Assembly (NCBI RefSeq): GCF_900109345.1 | Contig: NZ_FNZN01000002.1 | Coordinates: 673,311-737,310 of the forward strand | Reading direction: 5' to 3' | DNA: 64,000 bases | Origin: Maribacter orientalis | GTDB lineage: Bacteria; Bacteroidota; Bacteroidia; Flavobacteriales; Flavobacteriaceae | Shown: in pieces, positions 8,539 to 17,787 of the stretch | Layout of the letters: each line of letters starts with the position of its first letter | How positions within the stretch are numbered: the stretch's first letter is position 1 | Made by a program: the position numbers and the translations under genes | The notes under the pieces: generated by a model | What the model saw: the letters and a program-made list of their open reading frames with translations, nothing else | Database searches by the model: none | What the model was told of the DNA's origin: nothing

Positions 8539-8733
8539 CTACTTGACTATTTTTCGCAATAAATAAAGCATACCGAATTTCTTTGCTGCGGAAAATGCTG
8601 TAGACACCCAATTATATGGGCTCAAATCTTCTTGAACATCTTGTTTCAATCCTTTAAGCTCCTCTAAAGCAATTTCACGCTCTAACTTTAAGCGTTTTAA
8701 ATTATACTCTATTTCATCAAAATTCTTGTACAT
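8539..8733 (-). CDS. Small helical protein of the YtxH/holin-like operon
   Basis: The 64-residue protein is mostly charged helix (EIEYNLKRLKLEREIALEEL), followed by a short amphipathic C-terminal segment ending LLRKIVK. No function is known. It is the last of three tightly packed - strand genes: 6 bp separate it from the holin-like gene, which abuts the YtxH gene. This three-gene order supports a real gene acting with the two membrane-associated partners. Confidence 0.65.
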   Translation of the reverse strand: MYKNFDEIEYNLKRLKLEREIALEELKGLKQDVQEDLSPYNWVSTAFSAAKKFGMLYLLRKIVK

Positions 8734-8739
8734 AAATAT

Positions 8740-9087
8740 TTAGCTAAAAAATTTAACCGATAGTTTTTTCACAAGCATATTATCAATCTTTCTTCTAAAA
8801 ATATACGCTATAATCAATAACACAATAAACAAGGCTCCGGCAATTAAACATGCAGCAACCATGCTTTCAAGTATATTTCCTAAATAAATAATACCAGCAA
8901 CAGTTAAGAATATAAGTGCCAAAAAACCAAGACCACCTATAACTGCCATTTTCAGCAGCATACCGGTGGTCATTGTCAATTGTTGAAACACTTTTAGTCT
9001 ATAATACTCTTGAGTTTTCTTATAGTATACCTCGCCTACGTCAATAGCCTTATTAGAGGTTTCGTTAAGTGAATCAATAATTCCCAT
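8740..9087 (-). CDS. Holin-X/DUF1469-like two-pass membrane protein
   Basis: The 115-residue protein has an N-terminal amphipathic helix, two adjacent transmembrane segments (about residues 48-68 and 75-95) and a basic C-terminal tail. This is the layout of the 'phage holin family' DUF1469 proteins, most of which are chromosomal envelope-stress proteins rather than phage lysis genes. It directly follows the YtxH gene with no gap and precedes a small helical protein, so the three are probably co-transcribed. Confidence 0.75.
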   Translation of the reverse strand: MGIIDSLNETSNKAIDVGEVYYKKTQEYYRLKVFQQLTMTTGMLLKMAVIGGLGFLALIFLTVAGIIYLGNILESMVAACLIAGALFIVLLIIAYIFRRKIDNMLVKKLSVKFFS

Positions 9088-9420
9088 CTATACTGTTTTC
9101 TGTAATTTCTTATTTTTTGACTTCAATTCAGCCAATTTCTTCTCTAATGTTGAAATTACATCTTCGGTCTTATAACTTAAATCAGAAACTAAAGACTCTA
9201 CTCTGGTGTCTAATGTTTCTCTTTCGTCCGTAACCCTTGACGCAACTCTGTTTTTTAAATCAATTGCGCTTTCTGTAAAATTATCTCTCGTTGCCGCTGC
9301 TTGATCCGCAATTAATTTTCTTGTATTCTCACCTTTATCCGGTGCATAAAGAATTCCTAATGCTGCTCCTATAGCAGAACCTGCAATAATAGCTAGTAAT
9401 GTATTTCCGCTGTTGTTCAT
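9088..9420 (-). CDS. YtxH domain-containing stress protein
   Basis: The YtxH signature is plain at the N terminus: a Gly/Ala-rich membrane segment (IIAGSAIGAALGILYAPDKG) followed by T-R-x-x-I and a long charged helix. The C-terminal 60 residues look like a coiled coil. An upstream in-frame ATG would add about 20 poorly conserved residues. I prefer the inner ATG, at MNNSGN, because YtxH proteins normally begin just before the membrane segment. First gene of a three-gene envelope/stress operon. Confidence 0.8.
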   Translation of the reverse strand: MNNSGNTLLAIIAGSAIGAALGILYAPDKGENTRKLIADQAAATRDNFTESAIDLKNRVASRVTDERETLDTRVESLVSDLSYKTEDVISTLEKKLAELKSKNKKLQKTV

Positions 9421-9611
9421 ATTTATAAATTTATGATTAAACTTTTTCTTAAATAACGTAGAATCAACTTCTACCATCACAAAGGTGATCTATTTTTCTA
9501 TCATAGCTTAACTCTATACCATGAAATATTAACGGTAATAAAGGCCTAAAAGGGTTAAGAATAAAATGAAACGAATTAATGGAACACAAGCATATCTCAT
9601 AAATTTGCTTC

Positions 9612-10973
9612 ATGAAAGATTATCAATCAAAAAATCCATATAACGGCGATATATTAGAAACGTATTCTAAAGATACCGAAAGTGATATTAACGCTAAATT
9701 AGATAAAGCATTGGCTGTTGAAACTTCTTGGGCTAACATACCCATAGCGGAAAGATGCGAACTACTGACTAAAGTTGCAGATTTACTCTTAGACCGAAAA
9801 GAGGAATATGCCGAGCTAATTACGAAAGAAATGGGTAAACCTATTTCACAAAGTATCGCAGAAATAAAAAAATGCGCATGGGCCTGTGATTTCTATGCGC
9901 TAAATGCAGAAGATTTATTAGCTGATGAACTGATTGCCACTGATGCAGATGAAAGCTTTATAAGCAATGACCCTTTAGGATGTATTTTAGCAATTATGCC
10001 TTGGAACTATCCTTTTTGGCAGGTAATACGATTTGCAGCACCAACATTGACCGCAGGTAATACCGCCCTTCTAAAACATGCCCAAAATGTTACAGGTTGC
10101 TCAATTGCCCTAGAGAAATTATTTCTTGATGCCGGTTATCCAGAAGGTTGTTTTCAAAGTATTAAGGCTGAACATGAAGAAATTGAAAAGTTGATTGCAC
10201 ATAATGGTATTAAAGCCATAACACTAACAGGTAGTGAAAAAGCAGGAAAATCAATTGCAAGAACTGCAGGTGAAAATCTTAAGAAAACTGTTTTGGAACT
10301 AGGCGGTAATAATGCATGTATCGTTTGGGAAGATGCAGATTTAAAAAAGCATATGGATACGATGGTGAATGCACGAATGCAAAATACCGGTCAAAGCTGT
10401 ATCGCAGCAAAACGTTTCATCGTCTGTGAAGGTATTTATGATTCATTCTTAGAGCAATTTACTGAAAAAGTAAAAGCCTTAATAATTGGCGACCCAATGC
10501 AAAAAGACACCTTTATAGGGGTAATGGCCAGAGAAGATTTGGCAAAAACTTTACAAGAACAAATAGATGCTTCTATCAAAAAAGGTGCGATAGTTACCTT
10601 AGGAAACAAGCGTGATGGAACATTCTTTTCACCAACCATATTAACTAATGTTACGGTAGATATGCCCGTATTTGAAGAAGAAACATTTGGACCTGTAGCT
10701 GCAATAATAAAGGCAAAAGACCGAAAAGAGGCTATCGAAATGGCTGCTAACTCTAGACTAGGACTCGGTAGTATGTTGTTTACTGAAGATATCGATGGGG
10801 CAATGAACGTTATTTCAGATATTCCAGATGGAGGCTTCTTTGTAAATGATATGGTAAAATCTGACCCTAGATTGCCATTCGGCGGCACAAAAGCTTCAGG
10901 ATATGGAAGGGAATTATCTCGAGAAGGCATCTTAGAATTTGTCAATAAAAAGACAGTGTACATTAAAAAATAG
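9612..10973 (+). CDS. NAD(P)-dependent succinate-semialdehyde dehydrogenase
   Basis: The 453-residue protein is an aldehyde dehydrogenase of the GabD/Sad type. The cofactor-loop motif MPWNYPFWQ, the general base Glu229 (in LELGG) and the catalytic Cys263 (in GQSC) are all in place with normal 34-residue spacing, and the late EETFGP motif is intact. The expected reaction is succinate semialdehyde to succinate in 4-aminobutyrate breakdown, though related aldehydes are possible. No GABA transaminase lies nearby. A tiny membrane-protein gene begins 5 bp after the stop. Confidence 0.85.
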   Translation: MKDYQSKNPYNGDILETYSKDTESDINAKLDKALAVETSWANIPIAERCELLTKVADLLLDRKEEYAELITKEMGKPISQSIAEIKKCAWACDFYALNAEDLLADELIATDADESFISNDPLGCILAIMPWNYPFWQVIRFAAPTLTAGNTALLKHAQNVTGCSIALEKLFLDAGYPEGCFQSIKAEHEEIEKLIAHNGIKAITLTGSEKAGKSIARTAGENLKKTVLELGGNNACIVWEDADLKKHMDTMVNARMQNTGQSCIAAKRFIVCEGIYDSFLEQFTEKVKALIIGDPMQKDTFIGVMAREDLAKTLQEQIDASIKKGAIVTLGNKRDGTFFSPTILTNVTVDMPVFEEETFGPVAAIIKAKDRKEAIEMAANSRLGLGSMLFTEDIDGAMNVISDIPDGGFFVNDMVKSDPRLPFGGTKASGYGRELSREGILEFVNKKTVYIKK

Positions 10974-10978
10974 AACAT

Positions 10979-11149
10979 ATGAAAGAAGGAACAGAAGAAA
11001 CAAAATTTATAAAAGAGGAAGAAGAAAAAACAAAGCAGTTTATTCTTCAAAAAAACACGAAAACTAAATTAGGAGTAACCATAATTATGGTATTTCTAAT
11101 TATTCTAGTTATTGGTATTATCATTTCAAAAATATTTTTTAATAATTAG
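10979..11149 (+). CDS. Small single-pass membrane protein (56 aa)
   Basis: Reading from an ATG 5 bp after the dehydrogenase stop gives 56 codons. The first 30 residues are highly charged (Glu/Lys-rich) and the last ~25 form a clean hydrophobic membrane segment ending in FFNN. Proximity to the upstream gene suggests translational coupling. No homologue is recognised. Charged-then-hydrophobic order and open length support coding, but only moderately. Confidence 0.5.
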   Translation: MKEGTEETKFIKEEEEKTKQFILQKNTKTKLGVTIIMVFLIILVIGIIISKIFFNN

Positions 11150-11213
11150 AACTCCCTTAACAAAAGCGTTTTAACTAAAATAATCAATAATCAACCAGTC
11201 TTTTCAATCTAAA

Positions 11214-14200
11214 TTGACAAATGTGAATTTTATAAAATGTGCAGGTATTCTAACCATATTATTAACCATATCTTCTTGCGCCACATTTAAGGAGCAAGGT
11301 ACTATTGCAACAAAAAACGATAGTGGAGGCAAAAAAATCACATACTCATTTTATATCGCTGGCGGATTAGGCAATGCCTCGTCCATAGCCAACATTTCAC
11401 TTTTAGAACGATTTAAGGATGAGCTAAATGAGGCACCCGTAAATAGCACATTGGTCTTTACGGGAGATAACATTACACCAACTACCGAAAATTGGGAAAC
11501 GGACAGCCTTTTGATTGAAAAGCAATTGAATCTTACTGCTCATTTTAAAGGAGAAACGGTTTTCTTACCAGGCAATAATGAATGGAAAAGCTATGAACTT
11601 GATAAGATTGAAAGGGTTGAAAATTACTTGAAAGATGTTGGTAGAGAAACTACCAAAGTAGCACCTAATAATGGTTGCCCTATCGACTACAGAGTTATAA
11701 ATGATGATTTAGATTTAATATTAATCGACTCTAAATGGTTTGTTTCTAATTGGTCAAGAACCGAAGGCATCAATAGCAAGTGCACCGATATTATTACCCG
11801 AAGAAGATTTATGGAAGAGCTAGAAGGCTATATCGGTGATGGCCAAGGAAAAAATATTGTTATCGCCATGCATCATCCTGTTTTTACCAATGGTATCTAT
11901 GCCGGCAAAACAACCATTAAAGACCATTTAAATCCATTTCCGGTATATGGCACTATTAAAAATACAGTTATGGATCTAGGTGCCTTTAACCCTGAACACG
12001 TAAACTCTAGAAGATATAATTATTTAAGAATAGCGGTCAGTGCACTAGCGCAAGCCAATGATAGAATTACCTTAATCTCTGGTCATGATGAGAGTCTTCA
12101 GTTACTAGAAGGTGGTGGTATTCATCAAGTTATTAGTGGCTCTCTAGGTTCTAAAAGTGCTACAAAACTGGGTCCTGGAAAAATTACTGCCATTGGTGGC
12201 ACAATAGATTTTAAGGGGAAATATGCTTTTGGAGATCGAGGATTCGCTCGTTTAGATTATTATGAAGACGGTAGCTCTAATGTGACATTCATATCAGAAT
12301 ATAATTTATCTTCAAGTATGACATTACCGGTTTTACCTAAACTAGAAGCTAAAAAGCAGTTCAATAATTTCACCATTAACAACACTAAAATTGAAAAAGC
12401 GAAAATTTTGGATAATCCGAAAGATTATAATAAAAGCGGATTATATAAATTTTTATGGGGAGAACGCTACCGTAGGTATTATGGTGAATATGTAGAAGCG
12501 CCTGTCGTTAATTTAGACACTTTGTATGGTGGCCTAAAAGTTTTGAAAGAAGGTGGCGGCCACCAGTCATTTTCTTTGCGTTTAGAAGATGTAAATGGTA
12601 AACAATACGCAATGCGCTCTTTGCGTAAAAGCGCTCTGAAATTTCTAAAATTCAAATTACCTGGTATTTCTTACAACACTGCAGATTATCAAGATACTTG
12701 GGCAGAAAAAGCGATTTCAGACTTTTTCACTACTGCACATCCTTATATGCAATTAGTAATCGATCCATTAGCTGCATCTGCTGAAATAAATCATTCTGAT
12801 ACTGAACTATTCTATGTGCCAAAACAAGAGGGCCTAAAAGAATATAATGAAGATTTTGGTAATGAACTGTATTACATAGAACGAAGACCATCCGAAGAAC
12901 AAGCAAATTATAAGGGGTACAGAAGAAGCATGGATACAAATTCTGGTAAAGTGACAGATTATGAAAGTACAACCGATATGCTTGAAAAAATCAAAAGTGA
13001 TGAATCTTATTCGGTCGATGAAAGAGGTTTAATACGTGCTCGAATTTTTGATATGCTTATAGGCGATTGGGATCGACACCAAGACCAATGGAGATGGGTC
13101 GAATATGAAAGTCCCGATGGTGAAAAAGAATTTATGCCAATACCTAGAGACCGTGACAACGCTTTCCCTAGATTCGATGGCAAAATAATACCCTTTATTC
13201 AATGGTTTGTGCCGAACTCCAGAAACTGGGAGACCTTTGATGAAGATATAGACAACGTAAAATGGCTTAACCTTTCTGGCAATAGCCTTGACAGAACATT
13301 GTTAACTTCTTTCGGCCCAAACGTTTGGGTTGAAGAAGCGAATGTTATTCAGAATGGGATGACGCCCGAAGTAATTGAAAAAGCCTTTAAGCGACTACCA
13401 GTAGCAGTACAAGATGAGACTTCAGAATTCATTAAAGAAAGCTTAATACAAAGGCTTAACACGTTACCAAAAGTTGCTAAAGAATATGCAGAATATTTGA
13501 ATAAAATCGTTGCGATTCGCGGAACTGAAAAAGATGATATTTTCACCATCACCAAAGGCAGCAATGGAGATACTAAGGTTACCGTAAAACGAATTCTATC
13601 TGATAAAAAAAATGAATTGATGTATTCTAGAACATTCAACGATTCTTTGACCAAAGAACTATGGATTTATGGTCTTGGCGATGATGACGTTTTTATTGTG
13701 GATGGAAACGAGAACTCACATACAAAACTGAAAATCATCGGTGGCTACGGGAAAGACACCTACGATATTGAAAATAAAAAGAAGGTTAGAATTTATGATT
13801 GGGAACATGAAAAAATCAAATTTGAGCGGGTAAAACCAATTAGCGTTTTAACCAATAATTATAAAACAAATACTTACCATTTTAGATACTTTTCCCCAAA
13901 TACGAATATTTTGGTGCCAACATTAGGTTTTAGAACAGATGACGGCATGTTTTTAGGTGCCTCGAATACCTATACCAAAAATGGGATTAATGGTAATCCG
14001 TTCCTTCAAAAGCACAGTTTAAGCGCCAACTACTATTTCAACTTTGAAGCCGCTGAAATTGCGTATTCTGGTAAATATGGTAGTATATACCCAGGTTGGA
14101 ATTTCGAGCTAGATGCCTATTATACGAATGACCGTTATGTCAGTAATTTTTTTGGATATGGAAATGAAACCATAAACAATGAAGATGCTGTTGGAAGAGA

Positions 14201-14927
14201 TTATTATAGGGCAAGAATTCAACGGTTTAATGCTAGTGCTGGCTTAGCATTTTATAGCCTTCGTATAAAAACTATTTTTGAATCATTTAAAGTGGCAGAT
14301 AACCCAGGAAGACTATTTAATCCGTCAAATTTAGATGAAGCTCTATTTGATAACCAAAATTATGGAGGCTTAGAATTAACTGGTGAATATGACCGTGACG
14401 ATGCAGGTGATTTCCCTTCCAAGGCAATTTACTTCGGTTTTTCTGCTGGTTATAAAACAAACCTTAGCTTTAATTCGAACAAATTCGGTTATGCTTCTCT
14501 AAAAGTTGGTCTTGACCATAAATTGGAATCCTCAGGTACGTTGGTTTATAGCACAATGGCAGAATATAAAGGGCTATTCGATTATAACGATGTTTATTTT
14601 TACCACACTCCTGCATTAGGTGGTCGTAATGGTTTACGTGGTTTTAGAGATGAGCGATTTACCGGTAAATCATATTTTTATCAATCGTCAGATTTAAAAT
14701 TAAAGCTTAAGCGCTATGTAACGGCAGTTTCACCAGTTACCATTGGTATGTATGGTGGTTTTGATTACGGTAGGGTGTGGATGCCCAATGAAAATTCTAA
14801 TGTGTGGCATACCTCGCAAGGTGGTGGCTTTTGGATTAGTAGTTTAAAAGCATTAACTTTTAATATCGGATATTTCAATTCTAAAGAAAGTAACCTGATT
14901 CAAGTTGGTTTCGGACTCTCCATTTAA
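11214..14927 (+). CDS. Giant lipoprotein fusion: metallophosphoesterase-like, kinase-like and Omp85-like barrel domains
   Basis: The protein has 1237 residues. A signal segment ends in SSC (lipobox). Residues ~45-390 follow calcineurin-like phosphoesterases, but several metal motifs differ from the usual ones: GGLGN for GDxGN, GNNE for GNHD/E and GHDE for GHxH, while GDN and HHP remain. Residues ~440-690 look kinase-like: GGGHQ loop, AMRSLRK with a candidate ATP lysine, GDWDRHQDQ as catalytic loop and PRDRDNAF as the metal-binding Asp motif, as in FAM20/HipA-type kinases. The last ~370 residues are a beta-barrel with GGRNGLRGF, as in Omp85/TamA surface-antigen domains. No in-frame ATG exists near the start; TTG (or GTG 9 nt later) must be used. 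Confidence 0.75.
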   Translation: MTNVNFIKCAGILTILLTISSCATFKEQGTIATKNDSGGKKITYSFYIAGGLGNASSIANISLLERFKDELNEAPVNSTLVFTGDNITPTTENWETDSLLIEKQLNLTAHFKGETVFLPGNNEWKSYELDKIERVENYLKDVGRETTKVAPNNGCPIDYRVINDDLDLILIDSKWFVSNWSRTEGINSKCTDIITRRRFMEELEGYIGDGQGKNIVIAMHHPVFTNGIYAGKTTIKDHLNPFPVYGTIKNTVMDLGAFNPEHVNSRRYNYLRIAVSALAQANDRITLISGHDESLQLLEGGGIHQVISGSLGSKSATKLGPGKITAIGGTIDFKGKYAFGDRGFARLDYYEDGSSNVTFISEYNLSSSMTLPVLPKLEAKKQFNNFTINNTKIEKAKILDNPKDYNKSGLYKFLWGERYRRYYGEYVEAPVVNLDTLYGGLKVLKEGGGHQSFSLRLEDVNGKQYAMRSLRKSALKFLKFKLPGISYNTADYQDTWAEKAISDFFTTAHPYMQLVIDPLAASAEINHSDTELFYVPKQEGLKEYNEDFGNELYYIERRPSEEQANYKGYRRSMDTNSGKVTDYESTTDMLEKIKSDESYSVDERGLIRARIFDMLIGDWDRHQDQWRWVEYESPDGEKEFMPIPRDRDNAFPRFDGKIIPFIQWFVPNSRNWETFDEDIDNVKWLNLSGNSLDRTLLTSFGPNVWVEEANVIQNGMTPEVIEKAFKRLPVAVQDETSEFIKESLIQRLNTLPKVAKEYAEYLNKIVAIRGTEKDDIFTITKGSNGDTKVTVKRILSDKKNELMYSRTFNDSLTKELWIYGLGDDDVFIVDGNENSHTKLKIIGGYGKDTYDIENKKKVRIYDWEHEKIKFERVKPISVLTNNYKTNTYHFRYFSPNTNILVPTLGFRTDDGMFLGASNTYTKNGINGNPFLQKHSLSANYYFNFEAAEIAYSGKYGSIYPGWNFELDAYYTNDRYVSNFFGYGNETINNEDAVGRDYYRARIQRFNASAGLAFYSLRIKTIFESFKVADNPGRLFNPSNLDEALFDNQNYGGLELTGEYDRDDAGDFPSKAIYFGFSAGYKTNLSFNSNKFGYASLKVGLDHKLESSGTLVYSTMAEYKGLFDYNDVYFYHTPALGGRNGLRGFRDERFTGKSYFYQSSDLKLKLKRYVTAVSPVTIGMYGGFDYGRVWMPNENSNVWHTSQGGGFWISSLKALTFNIGYFNSKESNLIQVGFGLSI

Positions 14928-14977
14928 AAATGGTATTTTAAATTTGTTATTTCTAACGCTATTTTCAAACAAAGAAC

Positions 14978-16189
14978 ATGTCAACATTAGTTTCTAAAGC
15001 AGAAGATTTCGCCACCAGTAAATTGACTTCCAATGGTGGTGTAAAATATCTGTATCATAATCTTAGGCACACACAACGAGTGGTTGAAAGTATATTAGAA
15101 TTAATTGAAGGTGAAAAAGTAGAAGATAAAAGTGCTGAACAGCTTTTAGTCGCTGCTTGGTTTCATGACCTTGGGTATATGGTATCTTATAATGACCACG
15201 AAGAGCACAGTTGTGAATTTGCTAAAGAATTTTTGACCAAGAATGATTGTTCTTCAACACTCATTAAGAGTGTCTGTTCACTTATTATGGCTACGGTATC
15301 CGATTATGAGCCAAAAAATAATCTTGAGAAAATTATGCGTGATGCAGACTCTTCTCATTTTTCGGTTAAAAGTTTTATGGCAATTTCAGAATTACTACGC
15401 GAAGAACTTGCCTCTATTGGTAGGCAAAAATATTCAATTGCAGACTGGACAGAAGAAAACATACGCTTACTAAGAACAAAGCATCGTTTTTATACCCAAT
15501 ACGCACTAGATAATTGGCAAGAAGGGAAAGACAAGAATATTAAGAGACTCATTAAGGCGAAAAAAAAGAACAAGGACTTAATTAAAAAAGAAAGTTTAAA
15601 GGCACAATTTAAAGGAGAACTGCCAGATAGGGGCATTCAAACGTTGTATAGGGTAACCTTACAAAATCATTTGAAACTAAGTGATATTGCTGATACAAAA
15701 GCAAACATTCTTTTATCGGTCAATGCGATTATTATTTCAATGGCCTTGGCCAACCTTATACCAAAGCTGGATAATCCGTCGAACGATTATCTTATATATC
15801 CAACATTTATTTTTATTGTTTTTAGCGTGGTCTCTATGGTCATGTCAATTTTGGCAACCAAACCTAATGTAACCTCTGGTCAGTTTACTGAAGAAGAAGT
15901 AACATCAAAAAAGGTGAACCTTTTATTCTTTGGTAACTTTCATAAAATGAAGTTGGCAGAATATGAATGGGCAATGGCTGAACTTATTAAGGATAAGGAC
16001 TATATCTATAGCTCACTTACCAAAGACCTTTATTTTCTGGGAATTGTTTTAGAAAGAAAGTATCGATTACTACGGTGGACGTATACCATTTTCATGACCG
16101 GCATGGTGCTATCCGTTATTGTGTTTGCAATTGCATTAAAATTCTATGGCCCTGAACGCGTATTAGAATTACCTGTTATGCAACCATAA
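14978..16189 (+). CDS. HD-domain phosphohydrolase fused to a Pycsar-type membrane effector domain
   Basis: The protein has 403 residues. The N-terminal half is an HD domain: an early His (LYHNLRH), the HD pair in AWFHDLGY (about residues 59-66), HEEHS and a later Asp (RDADSSHF). A basic linker leads to a C-terminal half with QNHLKLSDIADTKAN and membrane segments near residues 243-262, 273-293 and 367-388. That half matches the Pycsar effector family (DUF5706), which perturbs the inner membrane when it senses a cyclic pyrimidine nucleotide. No PycC cyclase is adjacent; the nearest cyclase-fold gene is DUF2652, 7 kb upstream. It starts 50 bp after the giant outer-membrane gene. Confidence 0.8.
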   Translation: MSTLVSKAEDFATSKLTSNGGVKYLYHNLRHTQRVVESILELIEGEKVEDKSAEQLLVAAWFHDLGYMVSYNDHEEHSCEFAKEFLTKNDCSSTLIKSVCSLIMATVSDYEPKNNLEKIMRDADSSHFSVKSFMAISELLREELASIGRQKYSIADWTEENIRLLRTKHRFYTQYALDNWQEGKDKNIKRLIKAKKKNKDLIKKESLKAQFKGELPDRGIQTLYRVTLQNHLKLSDIADTKANILLSVNAIIISMALANLIPKLDNPSNDYLIYPTFIFIVFSVVSMVMSILATKPNVTSGQFTEEEVTSKKVNLLFFGNFHKMKLAEYEWAMAELIKDKDYIYSSLTKDLYFLGIVLERKYRLLRWTYTIFMTGMVLSVIVFAIALKFYGPERVLELPVMQP

Positions 16190-16210
16190 TAGGCAACTAC
16201 GTATTCATTT

Positions 16211-16625
16211 TTATTGCCATACTTCTACTGCTTCATTTGCCAATAATTGTTCTAAATTGGACCCTTTATGTTTAGCACCTTTATCAGAAATATAGAACAT
16301 ATCAGAATAAATAAAACCAAACTCCTTCGCTTGTAAGGCCGAAGCGATAACATATTTTTTGCAATTTGGCCCAATAACTTGCTCCTAAACACATCATACA
16401 GGGTGCACAACTAGTAAAAGAACAAAATCTTTAAGTGTGGTAGATTTTAGTTTACTACATGCTGCTTGAATTACCAAAAGTTCAGCGTGCCGTGTACAAT
16501 CGAATAGGGTTTTTTACCTTGTTGAAACCTTCAGCTATTATTTCGCCATCTTTCACCATTATTGCACCCAATACACCTCTATCATTTTCTTTTCCCAATT
16601 TGTACAAATAAATGGCTCTGCGCAT
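16211..16625 (-). pseudogene. Nucleoside/guanine-type deaminase pseudogene
   Basis: Read on the - strand, the sequence begins MRRAIYLYKLG and continues with VLGAIMVKDGEIIAEGFN. It then needs a frame change (near 16500) to read DCTRHAEL with the zinc-binding HAE motif, another (near 16410) to read CAPCMMC with the PCxxC zinc motif, and a third to read the tail ending EAVEVWQ. These are the landmarks of cytidine-deaminase-fold nucleoside deaminases. At least three frameshifts make it non-functional unless they are sequencing errors. No intact reading frame survives. Confidence 0.75.
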
Positions 16626-16672
16626 ATAATGTATGTGACTTGTGTTGATTTACAAAAAGTATAAAACTTTAA

Positions 16673-16798
16673 TTATCGCTCAAGTGCTAAAAAGACAAAG
16701 CATAGCAAAATACCAATAGCGGCGATTACGATCGTAAACTTTATTGCTTTTTCTAAAGATGTTACTTTCTTTGAAGTATCTAGGTTTACTCTAGTCAT
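16673..16798 (-). CDS. Small single-pass membrane protein (41 aa)
   Basis: An ATG-initiated frame of 41 codons encodes a polar N terminus and one hydrophobic segment (IVIAAIGILLCFVFLAL) ending LER. It lies just upstream of the deaminase pseudogene on the same strand. No family is recognised. Evidence is only the clean membrane-segment layout. Confidence 0.4.
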   Translation of the reverse strand: MTRVNLDTSKKVTSLEKAIKFTIVIAAIGILLCFVFLALER

Positions 16799-17105
16799 AA
16801 GGTGGTTTTTTAATGGTTGCCATTACTACAAAAATAGAATCAACCATTTATACTTTTTGACTTGATAAAGTAAATTATTGCCTGTACTAAATATGCGCTA
16901 ACTTATTGAAATACTGTAAGATAAATCCTGTTTTTTGAAGTGACCCACTATAGATTACCGATGTTCTTATTAAAAAATAAACAACGAAATGGTAAAAAAT
17001 ATTGCTAGTAGTATTTAGGCAATCGGTTTCTTGAAATATAAAAAAGATACTTCAATTAACTCTTAGAATAATTGAATCACCGCAGTGGAAATAGAACACC
17101 GTTAA

Positions 17106-17318
17106 AAAGGCATACGCTCTCCACATAAATTTAAGGTAGGTGTTTTTGGCTGTATCCGAGAATGTGTTGAAGCTAGAGGAAAAGATTTTGGTTTTATTGC
17201 GGTTGATGACGGATGGAAGGAAGCTATAGAAACACCTGAAATACGTGAACGTTATACACATTTCGTGAATTCACAAGAGACCGATAGTAAACTCGAATTT
17301 GTAGAGCTAAAGAAATAA
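17106..17318 (+). pseudogene. nirB: Remnant of nitrite reductase large subunit (nirB)
   Basis: A 70-codon open stretch without its own start reads KFKVGVFGCIRECVEA and KDFGFIA, the sirohaem/[4Fe-4S] C-x3-C region of NirB. It then jumps directly to EAIETPEIRERYTHFVNS and SKLEFVELKK, the extreme C-terminal tail. The roughly 100 residues normally between them are missing, so an internal deletion joined the two parts. Everything upstream (over 600 residues in a full NirB) is also gone. A damaged nirD and intact sirohaem-synthesis genes follow. Confidence 0.8.
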
Positions 17319-17502
17319 AAAATACCAAAAAAATAGGCTTAAGTAATGATAATTAGCATTTTAATATATTAAAAAACAAAAAATTATACCTTTACCTGTT
17401 TTAAACACATATGAAAGTGTAACTAAAAGTGATGTAAAAGTCTAGTTTAAAGCCGCACCGATATCTAAATTTCCAAAAAATGGCGGCGCTTGCATTAAAT
17501 AC

Positions 17503-17766
17503 ATGGATAAACAAATAGCCATCTTTAATTTTACACGAGAAAAGGCGTGGTATACGTGTCAAAATCTTTGTCCGAATAAGATGGAAATGGTACTTTCAAG
17601 AGGTATGATAGGAGAAGAAAATATGGAAGCAAAAGTTGCCTGCCCATTGCATAAAAATACATTCTCTTTAAAAACAGGTAAAAACTTAAATGGAGCCTTA
17701 GATGCAATTGCCACGTATCCTGTAAAAATAGAGGATGCCTTTGTGTATGTTGGCTTTTCTGAATAG
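17503..17766 (+). CDS. nirD: Damaged NirD-type Rieske small subunit of nitrite reductase
   Basis: The frame encodes the NirD core (IAIFNFTR, NLCPNKMEM, LSRGMIG, ACPLHKNTFSLKTGK, ATYPVKIE, FVYVGF). Two defects show. First, 19 further NirD-like codons (FKAAPISKFPKNGGACIKY) lie directly upstream but are cut off by a TAG at 17443, where NirD proteins have Trp. Second, the first Rieske ligand pair C-P-H reads C-P-N, while C-P-L-H is intact. With nirB reduced to a fragment, this gene is probably a dead relic even though the 87-codon frame stays open. Confidence 0.75.
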   Translation: MDKQIAIFNFTREKAWYTCQNLCPNKMEMVLSRGMIGEENMEAKVACPLHKNTFSLKTGKNLNGALDAIATYPVKIEDAFVYVGFSE

Positions 17767-17787
17767 CTTTGAGCCAACACAAATTTT

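Noticed and set aside
8740..9087. Holin-like gene as a sign of a prophage
   Set aside because: The gene sits in a YtxH stress operon, and no other phage gene (integrase, capsid, tail) is present nearby. DUF1469-type proteins are usually chromosomal.
10436..11050. Long open frame of about 200 codons antisense to the aldehyde dehydrogenase
   Set aside because: It lies almost wholly opposite a strongly conserved gene, has a low-complexity start and matches no protein family, so it is a frame shadow.
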